Below are positions 63,501 through 64,000 of a DNA stretch of 64,000 nt, in pieces (position 1 is the stretch's first letter; each line of letters begins with the position of its first letter). Below the pieces are notes generated by a model that saw nothing but the letters and a program-made list of their open reading frames with translations, was not told the DNA's origin and did not search any database. Origin of the DNA: G965207345 sp965207345 (GTDB taxonomy: Bacteria > Pseudomonadota > Gammaproteobacteria > PS1 > Pseudothioglobaceae); contig OZ242280.1 in NCBI GenBank assembly GCA_965207345.1, positions 682,001-746,000 of the forward strand, read 5' to 3'. The position numbers and the translations under genes are program-made.

Positions 63501-63786
63501 TCAGCAGGTTAACAAGGTATCTGAGGGTTCGCCACATATTGTTGATATGATTAAGAATGATGATATTGACTTTATTCTCAATACCACAGAAGATGCACAA
63601 GGATTAGAAGATGCAGCAACCATTCGCTGTCAGACACTTATTCATAAAATTCCATATGCTACGACACTCTCAGCAGCGTTTGCAATCCTAGATTCACTCA
63701 CCGTAGTTAATCGTTTTGAGATTCATTGTCTGCAAGAATTGCATCAAAGTATTATAAAACACAACCGCTATAGCAAAATAATATGA
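60541..63786 (+). CDS. carB: Carbamoyl-phosphate synthase large subunit
   Basis: A 1081-residue synthase with two ATP-grasp halves. The first begins [57 protein letters not shown] and [18 protein letters not shown] follow. The second half repeats them ([55 protein letters not shown]). A C-terminal MGS-like allosteric domain is present. The ATG at 60541 is chosen over the preceding TTG. Separated from mlaA by about 143 bases. Confidence 0.96.
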   Translation: [1081 protein letters not shown]

Positions 63787-63852
63787 TTTTTAAAATTTTA
63801 TTTATTATGTAATTAGGTCAATTAATTTCTAGCAGAAGAAATTTTAGCCTAA

Positions 63853-64000
63853 GAGCTTTATAATGGGCAAGAATACCATGCAAAAATATCATCTGAGAAT
63901 GAATGGATACTTCCTGATGGCAGCAAGGAAAAATCCCCTCTGGTGCAGCTTATGCAGTAACAGGAGGGAAGAGTATAAATGGTTTTAAATTTTGGGAAGT
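63853..64000 (+). pseudogene. Frameshifted RAMA/DUF4357-like remnant (runs off window)
   Basis: After carB, frame 63853 reads ELYNGQEYHAKISSENEWILPDGSKEKSP, then a one-base shift continues SGAAYAVTGGKSINGFKFWE to the window edge. The pattern G-x-Y-x-A..G....SPS-x-AA..TG..S.NG..FW matches the RAMA/DUF4357 module linked to restriction and DNA-modification proteins. A stop lies immediately before it (63850-63852) and no start is seen, so it is a decayed fragment. Confidence 0.5.

Overview
The window is AT-rich bacterial chromosome with dense coding and ordinary proteobacterial housekeeping genes on both strands. The gene set (IspH, FtsH, LptE, MlaA, RppH, CarAB, GltB, malate:quinone oxidoreductase, PstSCAB-PhoU) and the AT bias fit a gammaproteobacterium. 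My best guess is the SUP05/Thioglobaceae sulfur-oxidiser group, which includes mussel and clam symbionts. That placement rests on overall resemblance, not on a marker search. Decaying genes beside intact ones (a rhodanese, a PhoR-like kinase, several defence-gene fragments) suggest a genome under reductive or host-associated evolution.

Layout: 1-4.6 kb holds the end of an M16 peptidase gene, a broken rhodanese gene, then rimM/rpsP, nth, a DUF1223 gene, rppH and a BI-1/YccA gene on the minus strand. 4.7-12.1 kb has murD, a relic of phoR and the phosphate operon pstSCAB-phoU. 12.2-15.6 kb has ibaG, rpmE, hemE, trpA and accD. 15.7-18.8 kb is a three-gene minus-strand module (membrane sulfatase-like protein, NoeA-like methyltransferase, small YLDPGSGS protein), probably for surface modification. 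19.0-21.6 kb has ispH, a PfkB kinase and thiE.

21.8-24.7 kb is an accessory island. A perfect consensus promoter drives a small helical protein and a GHKL (Hsp90/MutL/MORC-like) ATPase. The ATPase gene is cut by a heptanucleotide tandem repeat, and its likely C-terminal part continues downstream without a start codon. 24.8-38.6 kb returns to core genes: fabG, fabD, rpmA, rplU, proA, holA, lptE, ftsH, folP, glmM, mqo and hemJ. It includes an overlapping pair, a cysteine dioxygenase-like cupin and a cysteine-sulfinate-decarboxylase-like enzyme, that could make hypotaurine from cysteine.

40.9-42.7 kb is a second accessory operon with a near-consensus promoter: a tandem ribbon-helix-helix-like protein, a DUF4258-like protein and a protein whose C-terminus faintly resembles SeqA. 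thrC, hom and gltB follow. The 5' end and upstream region of gltB are duplicated as 188-bp direct repeats 2,395 bp apart. The segment between them holds fragments of defence and mobile-type genes (Res-like N-terminus, Fic C-terminus, DGQHR-like protein, HsdS C-terminus) plus an intact small membrane protein. Next to it is an apparently intact type III restriction-modification operon (mod, a coiled-coil membrane protein, res). The window closes with carA, mlaA, carB and a frameshifted RAMA/DUF4357-like remnant. No rRNA, tRNA, CRISPR array, transposase or integrase was recognised.
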